Source: Lepidodermella squamata
Lineage: Eukaryota > Gastrotricha
Direction: 5' to 3'
Assembly: GCA_047495785.1 (NCBI GenBank)
Contig: JBLDXI010000033.1
Location: 1,550,001-1,614,000, forward strand
Length of the DNA stretch: 64,000 bases
The notes under the pieces were generated by a model. The model was not told where the DNA came from. It made no database searches and saw nothing but the letters and a program-made list of their open reading frames with translations. This document shows positions 22,669-32,884 of the stretch, piece by piece. Made by a program: the position numbers and the translations under genes. How positions within the stretch are numbered: the first letter of the stretch is position 1; each line of letters opens with the position of its first letter.

Positions 22669-23329
22669 AATCGGTCGAATTACCCTCACTTGCGCATTCA
22701 TCACTTGCGCATTTATCACTTGCGCATTTGAAAATTATCACTTGCGCATTAAATAATGATTTTACAGCCTGTTGTTCACCAGTTGATGAATTATTATGAA
22801 ATTTTTTATAAATTTTTATTTGCGATACTTGACGCAGTTATTACTCAATCAACGTCTTATTACAAAGTAATGACAAAAGTACAGAGCAAGTAAAAGAGTA
22901 AGGCCGAGCGAAAATCAAGCATTATTCTTCATTAGTCGTCGGCTGCAAGAGCCCTCGTCTTGGGCCGTGTGCTGGGCGTATTTTGCCGTTCTGCCCGATG
23001 AAGCCTGCCATCTTGTCCAGGTGTTCATAGGCATTCATGCATTCATTTCCAAGGATTTATCTTCGAGAACACAAATTTTCACTGGGCAGCATGTCTTCCG
23101 CTGGTATGAATTTGAATTTGGGCAGTAACGCACTATATGTCTACACACACGTGACTAACAGATGTGACACCTGCCAATCTTATTTTATAAAAATTTCATA
23201 ATAATTCGTCAACTGGTGAACAACAGGCTGTAAAATCATTATTTAATGCGCAAGTGATAATTTTCAAATGCGCAAGTGATAAATGCGCAAGTGATAAATG
23301 CGCAAGTGAGGGTAACCCAATCGGTCGAA
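22669..23329. mobile_element. long-TIR DNA element, MULE-like by target duplication
   Basis: Left (22680-22812) and right (about 23184-23315) ends are inverted copies of roughly 130 bp. They begin TTACCCTCACTTGCGCATT and contain four iterations of TCACTTGCGCATT. Direct repeats AATCGGTCGAA flank the element at 22669-22679 and 23319-23329, an 11-bp candidate target duplication (three extra C bases sit between the right TIR and the repeat). Long TIRs plus a 9-11-bp duplication suggest a Mutator-like non-autonomous element. The interior lacks a transposase frame. Confidence 0.7.
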
Positions 23330-23555
23330 CTTAAAAATAAATCGCCGAAAATTGGGGGACAAAAATATTACGAAGAAAGGAAAGGAAATTAGGGAACTAG
23401 ACTCATAGCCGATTTTTATGGTCCATGTCTGATTGTAAGTCATAAACCTCATTGCAAGAATCAGTTTGCGTCGTGAAGTCGGCACAAAAAAAGGAAAGAT
23501 TCAAAAATTATAAAGAATTATTTCGAAGATTGATTCAGCAGGGCTGCAATGCTGT

Positions 23556-24791
23556 CTAACGTGCAAGCATTAGCGAGAAATAAACAGTGTCACTTATAAC
23601 AGCCGTTGAGATTATTAGAACAGCTAAGAAGATGTCAACAATTCGAATGCGAGAAATTTTGAAAACCCCGCAAGATTTAATGGCCCATTCATCCTTGGCA
23701 ACAGCACATGATACGAGAGTGTACAACGTCACTGCAACACCGAGCAAAGTTTTAGTCACAACAAGATTGACAATGTAAACAGTTTCAGACGTCTTCGGAA
23801 TGCTCGCGAAAACCATCGATAGCAAAACACTTGACGCAAGAACGACGGTAATGCTAAATGTCGGACGATCGGGGGCCCTAGGCGGTAGAATTAAGGTGGC
23901 GACTTGCAAAATAAAGATGGAAAAAATTGGAATAAATATGTTGTACAAAAAATAATTATATTTTCGTTTGAATGTCATGGTGAATGACAAGCGTCCCTTC
24001 ACGCTTTTCTCACCGTAAGGATTTTCGTTCTTCGATGTGGTGTAGCTTGACGTTAACAAGGTGTTGTCGAACTCCCATACCTCGGTATCTCCGATGAATT
24101 CGTCGCCTAATTCCAGAGATGACTGATCAATCGAGAAAGCCGAAATGGTGAAGTTAACCAACGAGGCATCCTCGCCGGTTTGCAGAATGATCGAGCAGGT
24201 CAGCTGGTCGAATGGAAATTTAGCGAAAGAAAACGATGTACAAGACGTGTCTATTCGGCCTTCCATCCACCAGAATGCAGCGGGCCAGAATGGTGACACC
24301 TTTACACCGCCTATCATCAAGCTGAGGAAGTCGAGTGAATTCGTATATGCATTCGTGTGCTGGAACCTTGGAAACCACGTGTTGCTCCTTGCGAGAAATT
24401 GAAAGCCTTTTAAGTGATTATTAGGGCAGTTGGTTCCATCTATCAATGGGTCCACCGAAGTTAAAGCCGAGCATACAAGCTTTGCATCACAAGGCAAATC
24501 CCAATCAACGTGATTTTTGACGTAGAGGGATAAGCGTTGTTGGATGTCGTCGATTTCGACAAATCTGATAAGCCGCATGCGAATATCCACATGGATTGGT
24601 GAATGATCATCCTCATCGTCTTCTCCAGGTTTTGGCCTGAGATATGCCAATTCGTAGGCGAGATTTGAAGACAGTGCTCTCGGGCAGGATTCATAGAACA
24701 ATTGTTCAACATCCGCTGGTTCTCTTAGCGTTTCAATGTTGCCTCCAGCCATGCGAGTCAAAATTAGAAAGTAAAAAAGTGTTTTAAACAT
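23556..24791 (-). CDS. divergent Cys-loop receptor subunit D, intronless (411 aa)
   Basis: One uninterrupted frame from ATG 24791. Leader MFKTLFYFLILTRMAGG; FYESCPRALSSNLA; QQRLSLYVKNHVDWDLPCD with extra cysteines; loop A NTWFPRFQHTNAY; Cys-loop C-x14-C with KFPFD; M1 IFIPIFSIFILQVATLIL; M2 PDRPTFSITVVLASSVLLSM; M3; about 20 cytosolic residues; M4 IVDIFLAVLIISTAVIS. Aligning M2 to nicotinic subunits puts Asp at -1' (usually Glu) and no acidic residue at 20'. It lacks the intron present in A, B, C and G. Orphan ligand. Confidence 0.85.
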   Translation of the reverse strand: MFKTLFYFLILTRMAGGNIETLREPADVEQLFYESCPRALSSNLAYELAYLRPKPGEDDEDDHSPIHVDIRMRLIRFVEIDDIQQRLSLYVKNHVDWDLPCDAKLVCSALTSVDPLIDGTNCPNNHLKGFQFLARSNTWFPRFQHTNAYTNSLDFLSLMIGGVKVSPFWPAAFWWMEGRIDTSCTSFSFAKFPFDQLTCSIILQTGEDASLVNFTISAFSIDQSSLELGDEFIGDTEVWEFDNTLLTSSYTTSKNENPYGEKSVKGRLSFTMTFKRKYNYFLYNIFIPIFSIFILQVATLILPPRAPDRPTFSITVVLASSVLLSMVFASIPKTSETVYIVNLVVTKTLLGVAVTLYTLVSCAVAKDEWAIKSCGVFKISRIRIVDIFLAVLIISTAVISDTVYFSLMLAR

Positions 24792-25194
24792 TTTTCTAGA
24801 AAGAATTGTGAAATGTCTGTCTGTTTGCTTCAGTTTGTTTGCTAATTTACTGACTCTCGTTTTAATCGAGTGAGATAAATATTAGCTTCAGTGGGAGAGC
24901 AAACAATTTCAGCCGATCGCAGCCAGATCAAAGATAATGCAATGATGACTACAATGGCTCGGAATGGATGAGCACTATGTAATGTCACTGAGACCGCAGA
25001 TTAATATTCCTGTGCGAATTTTCCAATACTTATTGGAACAATTTGATGACGCATATCCATCGAATTTAAATGACTAAATCCAATAATTGAGAAATGCCAA
25101 TTTAAGATAATTTAAGGTCGTTCCAGGTCTTTTCGACCAAAGACCCAGCCTAAGTTCTCCGATCATCCCAGGACTATTTCAGTAACCAGTAATA

Positions 25195-25511
25195 GCCAGA
25201 ATTTACCAGCACGGTAGATGACGTAGTTGATAATTGGAACCAATTTCTTTACTTCTGCCATCAGATAAGAATGATCGTTATCTTCGCTAAAAAGGCGGTA
25301 AGACGCAGGGGCCAACAACTCGTCCTTTTCATTTCTGTATTTGACAACAAACGCAGCTTGGTCGTTCGACCAATGGAAAGCTTGAACCCTTAAGCCTGTA
25401 GTTTTCAGAATGTCACCAAACTTCGATAACCTCCATTATTGGCTTAATTGAATGTTCCCTTTTCATGAGGAGATCATGGAATAAATCGCCAACAACAAGG
25501 CTTGCACGCAT
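25195..25511 (-). pseudogene. frameshifted coding-like fragment, family unknown
   Basis: Read on the minus strand, one frame gives MRASLVVGDLFHDLLMKRE and on to PIMEVI. After a one-base shift near 25425 another frame continues FGDILKTTGLRVQAFHWSND then AAFVVKYRNEKDELLAPASY and so on to NYVIYRAG. Amino-acid composition looks protein-like over about 100 residues with only one disruption. No family recognised; it may be a decayed gene or retroelement part. Confidence 0.35.
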
Positions 25512-26396
25512 ATAGACCAGACAAGCTCATCTGACAATCTGCCAGCATCATTTGTGTTTGAAGTTGACGGTTCAGCCCTAAATTTGAGCATTTCTAATTT
25601 CGTCTAACTTTTTGCGAATTCGGCTTCTTTATGATCCATACGTTGTGGTTTTCATAAGTTTCGTTGGCTGATTTTAACAGGCAGGTCGCCACTTCTGCGC
25701 AAAGCTGGTGTTAGTTAGCTTTTTCAGTTTCAAGCTTTCTCTTGGTCGAGCGACCAAGCCACGCCAAATAGTACGATCTCGGAAATAGTTTTATTCAGTT
25801 TTTCCAACTCGCGTGACAAAGCTCTATATAAAAATAAGCAGATAGCGACAGTGCTAATACATGGCCTGAAACTGGAGTGATATTCATGATATTCATTGCC
25901 CATGAAGCTTTTGGCAGTCATATATTTTTCAAGAGGATGACAGTTTTTCAATATTTGCGATTTGAAAGTCTGGACCGGCTTTATTTGCCGATGTTCGACC
26001 ATTAACTCGAATAACTACTTGGATTTCATCAAACTACCCAGACCTATAATATCGCGAAACTAACCGCTGATCTTATTTTGATTATAAAAGGCTTTTTATT
26101 ATTTCCTATGGCCGTGTTGTATGTATCTCCGTGCCTTCCATAATAATATCAGTCAAATTGATATATGCAGGCCGCATTGATACAAATACAGTAAAATGCT
26201 GAACAAACGGAATAAAGCATGAATTCAATTCGATTTGCAATAAACCTGTGCCATGGCGGCAAAAAATCAAAGAACCATACATTTTCATTAGACACTTCCA
26301 GGGTGAAAAATTTGTTAGAAAAAATTAAATTTAGGAAACCTATGAAAACGATTGGCGACATGGGCCATTTACAGACGACGATCCACTGCAATAGCG

Positions 26397-26457
26397 GCTT
26401 ACATTGGTGGCAGCGGTGCGATGCGAGAGACATCCCACCGCTGCCATCAATGTAAGC
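26397..26457. other. 61-nt hairpin, 22-bp stem
   Basis: 26397-26418 pairs with 26436-26457 over 22 bp with a single G-U wobble (as RNA), leaving a 17-nt loop. Size and pairing resemble a pre-miRNA. However, TTGGTGGCAGCGG in the left arm also resembles primer-binding regions of LTR retrotransposons, so a transposon remnant is equally possible. Confidence 0.4.
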
Positions 26458-26860
26458 TGTCTTACGTTAATACTGTAAATACCTAGATTGTTAAATGTGA
26501 AGTAGAGTGAAGGACTAATAAAACGATTTTCGTTTCGTTTCGTTAACACAATAGGACCGAGTTCTCCTCGAAAGATGCCAGCTTTATTTTCCTCTACTTT
26601 CTTCAGTTACCGAAAAAGCGTGAATCCCTGTTCCCACGACCTCGAACTGCTTGAAGCCCAAGTTTCCGTGCAGCGTCGGTAAAGCGCACTGACCTGCACT
26701 CATGCAGCGCACCGATATTCCCGGTGACGCACTTGGCGCTGTTGAGGCGCGTCATGCTAAGTGACCGTCTCCAGTGTAAAATGCTTTCCGCACATCTGGG
26801 ACCAATAAGCTACGGCTAGTACTGCGCGCGCTACCTCTCCGTTTACGTGGGTTACAAAAC

Positions 26861-26941
26861 TTACAAAATATTATGAAAAGCGAGTCCGGCGCTGTAGGCA
26901 CAAGTCTCAAGATGGCACTCTTCGAAAAAGAGAGGCAAAAG
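26861..26941 (-). pseudogene. fragment of the giant PAN/IgGFc-binding gene
   Basis: This 80-bp stretch aligns with 35351-35432, the 3' end of the large exon of the mosaic gene including its splice donor. GCGAGTCCGGCGCTGTAGGC is shared exactly. It encodes a remnant of ETYAYSAGLAF (here ETCAYSAGLAF). Flanks do not match and the frame is broken upstream, so it is a relic of a lost paralog. Confidence 0.7.
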
Positions 26942-27761
26942 CAGAAGTCGAGTGGGTCATCCTTTGGTTGTCGGTAACTCATCCTAGCTCAGTCACTTGC
27001 TTCAATTTCGCTGGAATCGGAAGAGGTTTGAAGGTCCAGACAATAAGATTCCAAACTTGAGATCGAACTTGATTGAAGCTTCTTCCAACCATTGGGCTCT
27101 TTTCAACCAGGTGAAGTATGATTTTTACTCATTTTCACATGTTAGAATATGTTGAACGAACTATTTTTCATATCCGCAGCTGAAATCCCTTCCAAGTACC
27201 AATTTCTCACTCAAAAATTACTTACCTATATGCCACAATTTATCACTCAAAGTTCGCTTCATATGCGATGCTAATAATTGATAATTAGCGACATTATTGG
27301 TAGATGATGGATTGAGTTTTGTTGGGCTCATCCTGTTATAAGGCAATCACTGTCGGGTCATAAAACTGACCCTGTTGCTTTGTTTCTTGCCGGTTTTATT
27401 TTTCACTTAAATATACAGTCATGAGAGCTTGAGAAGAATTGGCGAATGATGGGGCCTAAGTATCCTGTAGATCCGGATAGCGGTAATGAAAATGTGACAT
27501 GGTGACTCAAAGCCACTTTTTGTATGGCCTGAGCGTAAAATGAGTTTCATGAGATAAAAAATGAAGCGCCTCAACAACAAAAACAAATAATGAAGATATA
27601 ATGAGATAACTTTACAAGGGAAAATTTACAAGGGATACGATCGGGGAGGATGGGAAGATGGAAAGAGGTTTACTTTTCATTATTGTCAACGATCAATGAA
27701 ATGTGTATGCTATTTCTTTCCATCACATCCTACATATGTATACAGGATTGAAATTATAGCT

Positions 27762-29000
27762 TCAACTTGCTAGCATTTGTGAGAAATAAACAGTGTCACT
27801 TATAACAGCCGTCGAGATTATCAAAGCCGCTACGAAGATATCAATAATTCGAATGCGAGAAATTTTGCAAAAACCGAACGATTTAATGGCCCAGTCATCC
27901 TTAGCAACAGCACATGATACAAGGGTGTACAACGTCACTGCAACACCGAGCAAAGTTTTAGTCACAACAAGATTGACAATGTAAACAGTTTCAGACGTCT
28001 TCGGAATGCTCGCGAAAACCATCGAAAGCAAAACACTTGACGCAAGAACGACGGTAATGCTAAATGTCGGACGGTCGGGGGCCCTAGGCGGCAGAATTAA
28101 GGAGGCGACTTGCAGAACAAAGATAGAAAAAGTCGGTATGAATATATTGTATAGAAAATAATTATATTTTCGTTTAAAAGTCATGGTGAATGACAAGCGT
28201 CCTTTCTCAGATGTCTCGCCATGTGGACTTTCGAATTCCGATTTATTGTAGTTTGATCTCAGTGAAGTGTTATCGAACTCCCATACCTCGGTATCTCCGA
28301 TGAATTCGTCGCCCAAAAGCAGAGATGACTGATCAAGCGAGAAAGCCGAAATGCTGAATTCAACCAACGAGGCATCCTCGCCGGTTTGCAGAATGATCGA
28401 GCAGGTCAGCTGGTCGAATGGAAATTTAGCGAAAGAAAACGATGTACAAGCTGTGTCTATTCGGCCTTCCATCCACCAGAATGCAGCGGGCCAGAATGGC
28501 GTCACCTTTACTCCGCCTATCATCAAGCTGAGGAAGTCAAGTGAATTCGTATAAGCATTTGTGTGTTGGAACCTTGGAAACCACGTGTTGTTCCTGGCGT
28601 TAAATTGAAAACCTCTCAAGTCTTTAGGGCATTTCACACCCTCTATCAGTTGGTCTGCAGAGGCTAATGCCGAGCATAGAAGCTTTGCATCGCAAGGAAA
28701 ATCCCAAATAACGTGAGTTTTCAAGTAAAGGGACAGGCGTTGTTGTATGTCGTCGATTTCGACAAATCTGATTAGCCGCATGCGAATATTCACCTCGATT
28801 GGTGAGTACTTATCATCGTCTTCTCCAGGTTTTGGCCTGAGATATGCCGATTCGTAAGCGAGATTTGAAGACAGTGCTCTCGGGCAGGATTCGTAGAACA
28901 ATTGTTCAACATCCGCTGGTTCTCTCAGTGAATCAAAGGAATCAAAGGTGCCCTCAGCCACGCGAGTCAAAATTAGAACGTAAACGAGTGATTTAAACAT
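27762..29000 (-). CDS. divergent Cys-loop receptor subunit E, intronless (412 aa)
   Basis: ATG 29000 starts MFKSLVYVLILTRVAEG; the longer frame begins at TTG and is ignored. The architecture is as in D, with the C-terminal third (M1-M4) identical in protein to F. A distinctive central segment (KVTPFWPAAFW, DTACTSF, VEFSISAFSLDQSSLLLGD) differs from D and F. The 3' flank from about 27742 is also the same as that of F, so the E/F segment, about 1.8 kb with flanks, is a recent tandem duplication. Confidence 0.85.
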   Translation of the reverse strand: MFKSLVYVLILTRVAEGTFDSFDSLREPADVEQLFYESCPRALSSNLAYESAYLRPKPGEDDDKYSPIEVNIRMRLIRFVEIDDIQQRLSLYLKTHVIWDFPCDAKLLCSALASADQLIEGVKCPKDLRGFQFNARNNTWFPRFQHTNAYTNSLDFLSLMIGGVKVTPFWPAAFWWMEGRIDTACTSFSFAKFPFDQLTCSIILQTGEDASLVEFSISAFSLDQSSLLLGDEFIGDTEVWEFDNTSLRSNYNKSEFESPHGETSEKGRLSFTMTFKRKYNYFLYNIFIPTFSIFVLQVASLILPPRAPDRPTFSITVVLASSVLLSMVFASIPKTSETVYIVNLVVTKTLLGVAVTLYTLVSCAVAKDDWAIKSFGFCKISRIRIIDIFVAALIISTAVISDTVYFSQMLAS

Positions 29001-30059
29001 TTTTTTCTGAATTTCTCTTGGTAAGCTTTTCTGCTGTTTTCGTAACTCACGCTTTGATTTAGATATTACCTTCAGTGGAAGGGTAAACAAGCCGATGACG
29101 CAGGCGAATCAAAGATAATGCAATAATGAATTCGGAAGTTTGACTAGAGGATTGAAATTTATGAGACGGAGTTTGCAATATCACCGAAGACTGATTCCGG
29201 TGCCAATGTTATCTATTGAATTGTGTTTATTGCGAGAAAATCCGACGGGCTGACGCATTTCGTATCTATCAAAATTAAAATGACAATAAAGGCAATAGAG
29301 ATTTTGTAACAATTTCTTTTACATAGGAAAAGTTTACATCATTTTACATCAATTTAAGGCTTAGGCTATATGGAAAATTGAAAATTATTTGACTTAATTT
29401 ATCGTTTATCGCTCGCCAGTATCTGAAGGACTTGGTTATCGATACTTCTCACAAGCGAGTAAGAACAAAATCAAAAACCATAAAAAGACACTAACGTGAG
29501 GGAAATCGAGCTTTTATAGATTTTCAAGGTATTTTAATTTCAAAAATTTGTAGCGATCAAAATATGGCGTCCCCAGATCTAAATCAGGTGTCAAAATGAT
29601 CGTCTCGACCTGGCGAACAAAATGGCTGCAAAACATCCTTCAATTTCACCTTGTTTTCAGGTGTTAAGTACCTGGAAAGAGAAATGGGATTTTCTCAATT
29701 TTATTTCTCGGCCACCTTTCAACCAGTTCTGAAAAGATTTCTGGACCAAATTTGGTACCAAAAAATCCGCCGTCTTTCAAAGTTTAAATGACTCGACGCT
29801 CGGCTTCGGCCCCAGCAATCGAAGCGAGAAATCGAGCGATAAGCGCAATCGATCGAATCGTAATTAGTTCAGTTTTTTCCCCCAGGACAATGAGTTAATC
29901 CCCTACCATCTGGTGCCCATAGCGTTCCACCCTCTTAGCTGCGAGTGAGTACTCTACCCACATAGACATAATATCAGTATAGACTGTCTACTCACGAGAA
30001 AAGGGGTGTAACGCCATGAGCGCCATATGGTCTTTTTTTTATTTACCAAGAATGTTCGG
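29001..30059. other. intergenic, duplicated upstream region of gene E
   Basis: Roughly 29060-29520 matches the upstream region of gene F (32900-33365) with gaps. It includes TTCAGTGGAAGGGTAAACAA and a GATAATGCAAT block. The remainder shows nothing recognisable. Confidence 0.5.
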
Positions 30060-30830
30060 CCACATCACATTTTTTAATATTTAAAGACTTAGGCCTAGAG
30101 CGTTCATCTTCTGTTTGAAGAAGGGAATGTCGAATTTCGGAGGGAAGCAGTTAATTTGTAAGTTGTTCCAGGTTGTAACAATATTTTGTAATCTTGAGAA
30201 TATTTCGGTGTCGCGGCCAGTTGCTCTAGGATGATGCGCGTTGACAGGCGAGCGAAGTTTGACTTGAAAACGATGTTGTTTCGGCGATTCTCGAGATTTT
30301 GTGCGTCGCTTGGGTGTGAGCTGGAAGCGGTCGCGGATTTGTTTTGTGCCCCTTCTGCCGACGATGATCTTGTATAGGTAGCACATTACGCCGACGAATC
30401 TCCTTTCGCCCAGAGACATTAGCTTGACCCCTGTTTGGCGAGTGAAGCGGTCTTGGACGGCTTGAAGGCGGTCTAGTGTTCTTTTCGACGCGTGGGCGTA
30501 GCCAATCATGCCGGACTCAAGTATTGGCAGTTGGCAGGGCGTGCGTTTTGAATGCGTTTCCCAGCTGCCATAGCGCTAGGAATGGGCGGAGGCGAAGCAG
30601 CTGGGTCACAATCGTGTTAGCTCGCGCTACCAGTTTCGTCACACATGACTCCATAGAGAGTGCCGGGTCGAGAGTGAGGCCGAGTAGGATAGTCGGGTCG
30701 CAAGTCGGTTGTTGTTCCTCAGGCGTTGCCGGTTCCCCTACTTTCCGTCTGCCACTTCGAAATCTCGGGTAGCTGAAGGTTGTGTCGACCCTCTTCTTGA
30801 GGTCCATAGAGACACGATTGGCACCCGCCC
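30060..30830 (-). mobile_element. 5'-truncated LINE (non-LTR retrotransposon) 3' region
   Basis: Two frames on the minus strand (30517-30807 and 30081-30509) together read like the C-terminal part of a LINE reverse-transcriptase ORF. The first has LLGLTLDPALSMESCVTKLV, ANTIVTQLLRLRPFL. The second has RTLDRLQAVQDRFTRQTGVK, FVGVMCYLYKII and a tail with TTWNNLQINCFPP. A frame break and stops separate them, and the RT palm is missing. It is inactive and lies between receptor genes E and F. Confidence 0.75.
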
Positions 30831-31571
30831 AGGCTGTGGCGCGACGTCTGCTGATTCATCAATTTCTTGGAGGCCAAAAGTCGCAAATATTCGATTCTTT
30901 TCTTCTTGGTTCCAGGGCCTTTTTTATTTTTTTGAAAAATAAGTTGATGGTTCCAAATAGTTTATATGTATTACGGCAAACACAACTGTTATTTTTTTGT
31001 ATTTTTCGATGGAAAAATTGATTTCCTAATTTTTGATAAGTTCCTTAATTATTAAAATTAAGGAAAAAATATCACTGTGTATTCCTCTCGAAGAGTTCTA
31101 TCTGATGACATTTGGTTCTTTGCATTCTGACCATTTATCGCGAAGAAATCGATGGTTGAAATTTTGAATTCTTCTTTGGATTCTTCGAATTCGCCTTCAG
31201 CGGAATTTATTGGCAACCCTGTAAACGTTGGGCGATCGGGAACAAAAAATCCGTCATTTTATTTTTAGAGGGCTGTGATCGAAAAAATAATAAGTTTGTT
31301 ATAAATTTATTGTTTGCTTATAACGCTAATATAAATCACTCGCGCCTGGTTTTAAGTGCAGCAAAAAAATAGTGTCATTTTTTGCTGCTGTTGCGTAGTT
31401 ATAATCGTTCTAATATTGTTAATCTTTTAAGTTATTCACGTCATTTGGGTCATTTCCTTCATTCATAAATTTTGACATTACGCGCACAGGTGAAACATTT
31501 CCATTCTGGATAACGGATGGCTTCGGGACGATGTTCCAACTTCCTATTTATACAGGATTGAAATTATAGCT
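30831..31571. other. intergenic, no gene seen
   Basis: AT-rich. The last 25 bp match the 3' flank of gene E, marking the left edge of the duplicated unit carrying gene F. Confidence 0.5.
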
Positions 31572-32801
31572 TCAACTTGCTAGCATTTGTGAGAAATAAA
31601 CAGTGTCACTTATAACAGCCGTCGAGATTATCAAAGCCGCTACGAAGATATCAATAATTCGAATGCGAGAAATTTTGCAAAAACCGAACGATTTAATGGC
31701 CCAGTCATCCTTAGCAACAGCACATGATACAAGGGTGTACAACGTCACTGCAACACCGAGCAAAGTTTTAGTCACAACAAGATTGACAATGTAAACAGTT
31801 TCAGACGTCTTCGGAATGCTCGCGAAAACCATCGAAAGCAAAACACTTGACGCAAGAACGACGGTAATGCTAAATGTCGGACGGTCGGGGGCCCTAGGCG
31901 GCAGAATTAAGGAGGCGACTTGCAGAACAAAGATAGAAAAAGTCGGTATAAATATATTGTATAGAAAATAATTATATTTTCGTTTGAATGTCATAGTGAA
32001 TGACAAGCGTCCTTTCATAGAAGTCTCGCCATGTGGACTTTCGAATTCCGATGTATTGTAGTTTGATGTCAGTGAAGTGTTGTCGAACTCCCATACCTCG
32101 GTATCTCCGATGAATTCGTCGCCTAATTGCAGAGATGACTGATCAATTGAGAAAGCCGAAATGGTGAAGTTAACCAACGAGGCATCCTCGCCGGTTTGCA
32201 GAATGATCGAGCAGGTCAACTGGTCGAATGGAAATTTAGCGAAAGAAAACGATGTACAAGACGTGTCTATTCGGCCTTCCATCCACCAGAATGCAGCGGG
32301 CCAGAATGGTGACACCTTTACTCCGCCTATCATCAAGCTGAGGAAGTCAAGTGAATTCGTATAAGCATTTGTGTGTTGGAACCTTGGAAACCACGTGTTG
32401 TTCCTGGCGTTGAATTGAAAGCCGTTTAAATCTTCAGGGCATTCAACTTTTTCCGTCAATTGGTCTGCTGAATCTAAAGCTGAGCAGAGCAGCTTTGGAT
32501 CGCAAGGAAAATCCCAAATAACGTGAGTTTTCAAGTAAAGGGACAGGCGTTGTTGTATGTCGTCGATTTCGACAAATCTGATTAGCCGCATGCGAATATT
32601 CACCTCGATTGGTGAGTACTTATCATCGTCTTCTCCAGGTTTTGGCCTGAGATATGCCGATTCGTAAGCGAGATTTGAAGACAGTGCTCTCGGGCAGGTT
32701 TCATAGAACAATTGTTCAACATCCGCTGGTTCTCTCAGTGAATCAAAGGTGCCCTCAGCCACTCGTGTTGAAACTAAAACGTAAAGAAGTGTTTCGAACA
32801 T
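31572..32801 (-). CDS. divergent Cys-loop receptor subunit F, intronless (409 aa)
   Basis: ATG 32801 (MFETLLYVLVSTRVAEG) aligns with the starts of D and E; an in-frame ATG at 32825 would add eight residues. Domains are as in D. It is a sequence mosaic: nearly identical to E outside, but matching D from about 32129 to 32315 (DTSCTSF, VNFTISAFSIDQSSL). Orphan ligand, short M3-M4 loop. Confidence 0.85.
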   Translation of the reverse strand: MFETLLYVLVSTRVAEGTFDSLREPADVEQLFYETCPRALSSNLAYESAYLRPKPGEDDDKYSPIEVNIRMRLIRFVEIDDIQQRLSLYLKTHVIWDFPCDPKLLCSALDSADQLTEKVECPEDLNGFQFNARNNTWFPRFQHTNAYTNSLDFLSLMIGGVKVSPFWPAAFWWMEGRIDTSCTSFSFAKFPFDQLTCSIILQTGEDASLVNFTISAFSIDQSSLQLGDEFIGDTEVWEFDNTSLTSNYNTSEFESPHGETSMKGRLSFTMTFKRKYNYFLYNIFIPTFSIFVLQVASLILPPRAPDRPTFSITVVLASSVLLSMVFASIPKTSETVYIVNLVVTKTLLGVAVTLYTLVSCAVAKDDWAIKSFGFCKISRIRIIDIFVAALIISTAVISDTVYFSQMLAS

Positions 32802-32884
32802 TTTCGCTAGACGAAGGATTCGCATCTCTATCTGTAAGCTTTTCTTCTGATTTCCAGTCTAGCACGTTTTGATGTAATTATTTG

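Larger units (their letters stand above)
24792..27761. other. 3-kb interval with decayed gene fragments
   Basis: The interval holds upstream sequence of gene D, a frameshifted coding-like stretch (25195-25511), a 61-nt hairpin (26397-26457) and a fragment of the giant mosaic gene (26861-26941), each listed separately. No intact gene was seen. Confidence 0.5.

Noticed and set aside
22680-23315. Regular short repeats that could suggest a CRISPR-like array
   Set aside because: The repeats are subterminal iterations in inverted orientation within a eukaryotic transposon; no spacers or cas genes.
26453-26549. Possible solo LTR starting TGTAAG and ending AACACA
   Set aside because: AATAAA is present, but no target duplication or second LTR could be found, so support is insufficient.
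26752-26982. 76-residue minus-strand frame as a gene
   Set aside because: It is in a different frame from the mosaic-gene relic and has no domain or leader.
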